Shown one piece after another: positions 53,092-54,277 of a stretch of 54,277 nucleotides of DNA (positions within the stretch are counted from its first letter, which is position 1; each line of letters opens with the position of its first letter). A program made the position numbers and the translations under genes. The stretch is taken from assembly GCA_030539165.1 (NCBI GenBank), contig JAUNSO010000018.1, forward strand, positions 1 to 54,277. Reading direction: 5' to 3'. Origin of the DNA: a bacterium. Lineage in GTDB: Bacteria; Bacillota; Clostridia; Lachnospirales; Lachnospiraceae. The notes below the pieces were generated by a model. The model searched no databases, was not told where the DNA came from, and saw nothing but the letters and a program-made list of their open reading frames with translations.

Positions 53092-54174
53092 CTACTCCTC
53101 AAGCAGCAATATCCCATCCTTCTTAATCATCAGCATCTCAACCTGCTCGATTTCCTCTCGTGTCTGTACGATTTCCTTGCTGACCTTCCACCAAAGCCTG
53201 TCTGTATCCTCCGGCTCTCCGGCTATCGTAAACATCACGTTCCATTCAAACGGAGCTTCTGTGATTTCTCTTATTTGAACTGCAAATGTATTCTCCGGCT
53301 TCTCGGCGCATCCTTGATCTATATGAAAATCATGTGCCCGGATGCCAATATACATCCTGCTCTTATCCATGTTTTGTAATGGTATCTGTATAGGCAGATT
53401 CCACTTCACAGCCAGAATCATGTGATCGGATTTCACTTCCACCGGTGAAATATTCTTACAGCCCGTCAGACGTGCTGCTGCCAGATTTCTGGGATTTCGA
53501 AATAAATCCTTGGTATCACCGTGGCAGGTTCCCTTACCACTCTCGATTACGAAAAGTGTATCACTCAGCTTATAGACCTCATCCCTGCTGTGCGTTACTA
53601 ACAGCGAAACGCCTCCGAACTCCTGCATGATCTTACCGATCTCAGCCTGCAGTTCCTCTTTCAGGTAGGTATCCAGTGCTGAAAATGGCTCATCAAACAG
53701 CAGTACCTCCGGCTCTGTCAACAGCATCCTCGCCACAGCTGTCCTCTGCTGCTCTCCACCGGACAGACTGGCGGGATATTGATGTTCCAACCCAGACAGA
53801 TGAAATCTCTGTATCATTTTTGACACCTGCTCATCTGTATCATGCTTTTCAGCCGATGGATGCCGTGTTTTCCACCCGATTGCTATATTCTCAGCCACTG
53901 TCATATTCGGAAACAGTGCATAATTCTGAAAGAGATATCCTACCCTGCGCTCCTGCGGCCTCAGATCAATACCCTTGTCTGAGTCAAACAATATCCTGTT
54001 ATCTAAGATAATGATGCCTTCATCCGGTGTCTCAATACCGGCTATGCATTTTAGGGTCATGCTCTTTCCGGAACCGGAAGCTCCCAGAATACCCATGCAT
54101 CCTGCCTCTGCGGAAAAATTGACATCCAGTGTGAAATTCTTTAGTTTCTTCTTGATCTTGACTGTCAGAACCAT
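53092..54174 (-). CDS. modC: molybdate-type ABC transporter ATP-binding protein
   Basis: A 360-residue ATPase of the ModC group: Walker A GASGSGKSMTL (about 32-42), Q-loop FQNYALFPNMTV, signature LSGGEQQRTAVARML, Walker B VLLFDEPFSALD and H-loop VTHSRDE. The C-terminal 110 residues are a TOBE-like regulatory domain. The permease and binding protein genes would lie to the right, outside the window. Molybdate is the likeliest substrate but sulfate or other oxyanions are not excluded. GAGG lies 6 bases before the ATG. No coding frame is seen in 54175-54277. Confidence 0.8.
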   Translation of the reverse strand: MVLTVKIKKKLKNFTLDVNFSAEAGCMGILGASGSGKSMTLKCIAGIETPDEGIIILDNRILFDSDKGIDLRPQERRVGYLFQNYALFPNMTVAENIAIGWKTRHPSAEKHDTDEQVSKMIQRFHLSGLEHQYPASLSGGEQQRTAVARMLLTEPEVLLFDEPFSALDTYLKEELQAEIGKIMQEFGGVSLLVTHSRDEVYKLSDTLFVIESGKGTCHGDTKDLFRNPRNLAAARLTGCKNISPVEVKSDHMILAVKWNLPIQIPLQNMDKSRMYIGIRAHDFHIDQGCAEKPENTFAVQIREITEAPFEWNVMFTIAGEPEDTDRLWWKVSKEIVQTREEIEQVEMLMIKKDGILLLEE

Positions 54175-54277
54175 CCGCTACCTCGCATCCCCATGTTTAT
54201 TCATCAGTATATCATGAGCATAGCTCATGATCATTTATGCGCACCAAAGCATGCGCTGATATAATGTCTGACGACAT

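Noticed and set aside
54211..54231. Terminator to the right of the ABC ATPase gene
   Set aside because: The palindrome ATCATGAGC-ATA-GCTCATGAT has no T-tract and lies upstream of the gene's ribosome site.
54175..54277. 3' end of a permease gene (modB)
   Set aside because: Frames checked leftward into the ATPase gene hit stops within 60 bases; no coding tail is supported.

Overview
The window is about 54 kb of chromosome from a low-to-mid GC, spore-forming Firmicute, most likely a gut-type Lachnospiraceae or a close clostridial relative. The grounds are spoVFA/spoVFB (dipicolinate synthase), the DapL branch of lysine synthesis, a type III glutamine synthetase beside a type I enzyme with an ANTAR regulator, GatCAB, a Trp T-box, a flavin reductase-rubredoxin fusion, strong AGGAGG ribosome sites and sigma-A type promoters. 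No phage, insertion sequence or CRISPR is present. The region looks like stable chromosome with a few small repeat elements and one type I toxin locus.

Layout. 1-866: start of addB, running off the left edge. 907-6012 (minus): a four-gene unit, FkbH-like loader, acyl carrier protein, MBOAT acyltransferase and SGNH protein. This is a Dlt-like surface acylation module with FkbH in place of DltA. 6220-9099 (plus): YfhO-type membrane glycosyltransferase. 9100-9679: intergenic region with an unusual array of six diverged 45-bp units ahead of glnN. 9680-11767: glnN (GSIII). 11880-15938 (minus): glnA, ANTAR regulator, dapF, dapL. 16141-16623: small membrane-anchored protein. 16640-23157 (minus): aminotransferase, hisC, COG2426 protein, methyltransferase, hslO, nadE. 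23253-27588 (minus): small unknown protein, EAL protein, hflK, hflC. 27655-31170 (plus): GT39-like membrane protein, ktrB, ktrA. 31173-33255: small membrane protein and a divergent MATE transporter. 33300-33600: 28-residue holin-like toxin with an antisense promoter. 33682-33752: tRNA-Trp. 33866-37097 (minus): gatC, gatA, gatB. 37215-40513 (minus): hybrid histidine kinase and polysaccharide deacetylase. 40687-45311 (minus): glycerate kinase, Trp T-box, trpB2, spoVFA, spoVFB. 45505-47862 (plus): EF-hand-like protein, a 165-bp inverted-repeat element, flavin reductase-rubredoxin. 47874-54174 (minus): ModC-type ATPase, GNAT, sce7726 protein, DUF3048 lipoprotein-like protein, small exported protein, P-loop ATPase, MGMT-like protein.

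How the parts connect. Nitrogen assimilation (glnN, glnA, ANTAR regulator) sits beside DAP synthesis. Tryptophan supply is wired through a T-box with a TGG specifier in front of trpB2, and the tRNA-Trp gene it should sense lies 10 kb away. Dipicolinate synthesis has a sigma-K-like promoter overlapping the end of trpB2. The left end carries two polymer-decoration systems back to back (YfhO and the FkbH/ACP/MBOAT/SGNH unit). The best candidate for an undescribed system is that Dlt-like unit: family knowledge of FkbH predicts a glyceryl (or other C3) acyl group carried by the ACP and transferred to a surface polymer. The glnN-upstream repeat array and the toxin/antisense locus are the next most interesting items. 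All functions rest on reading the sequence; no database search was run.
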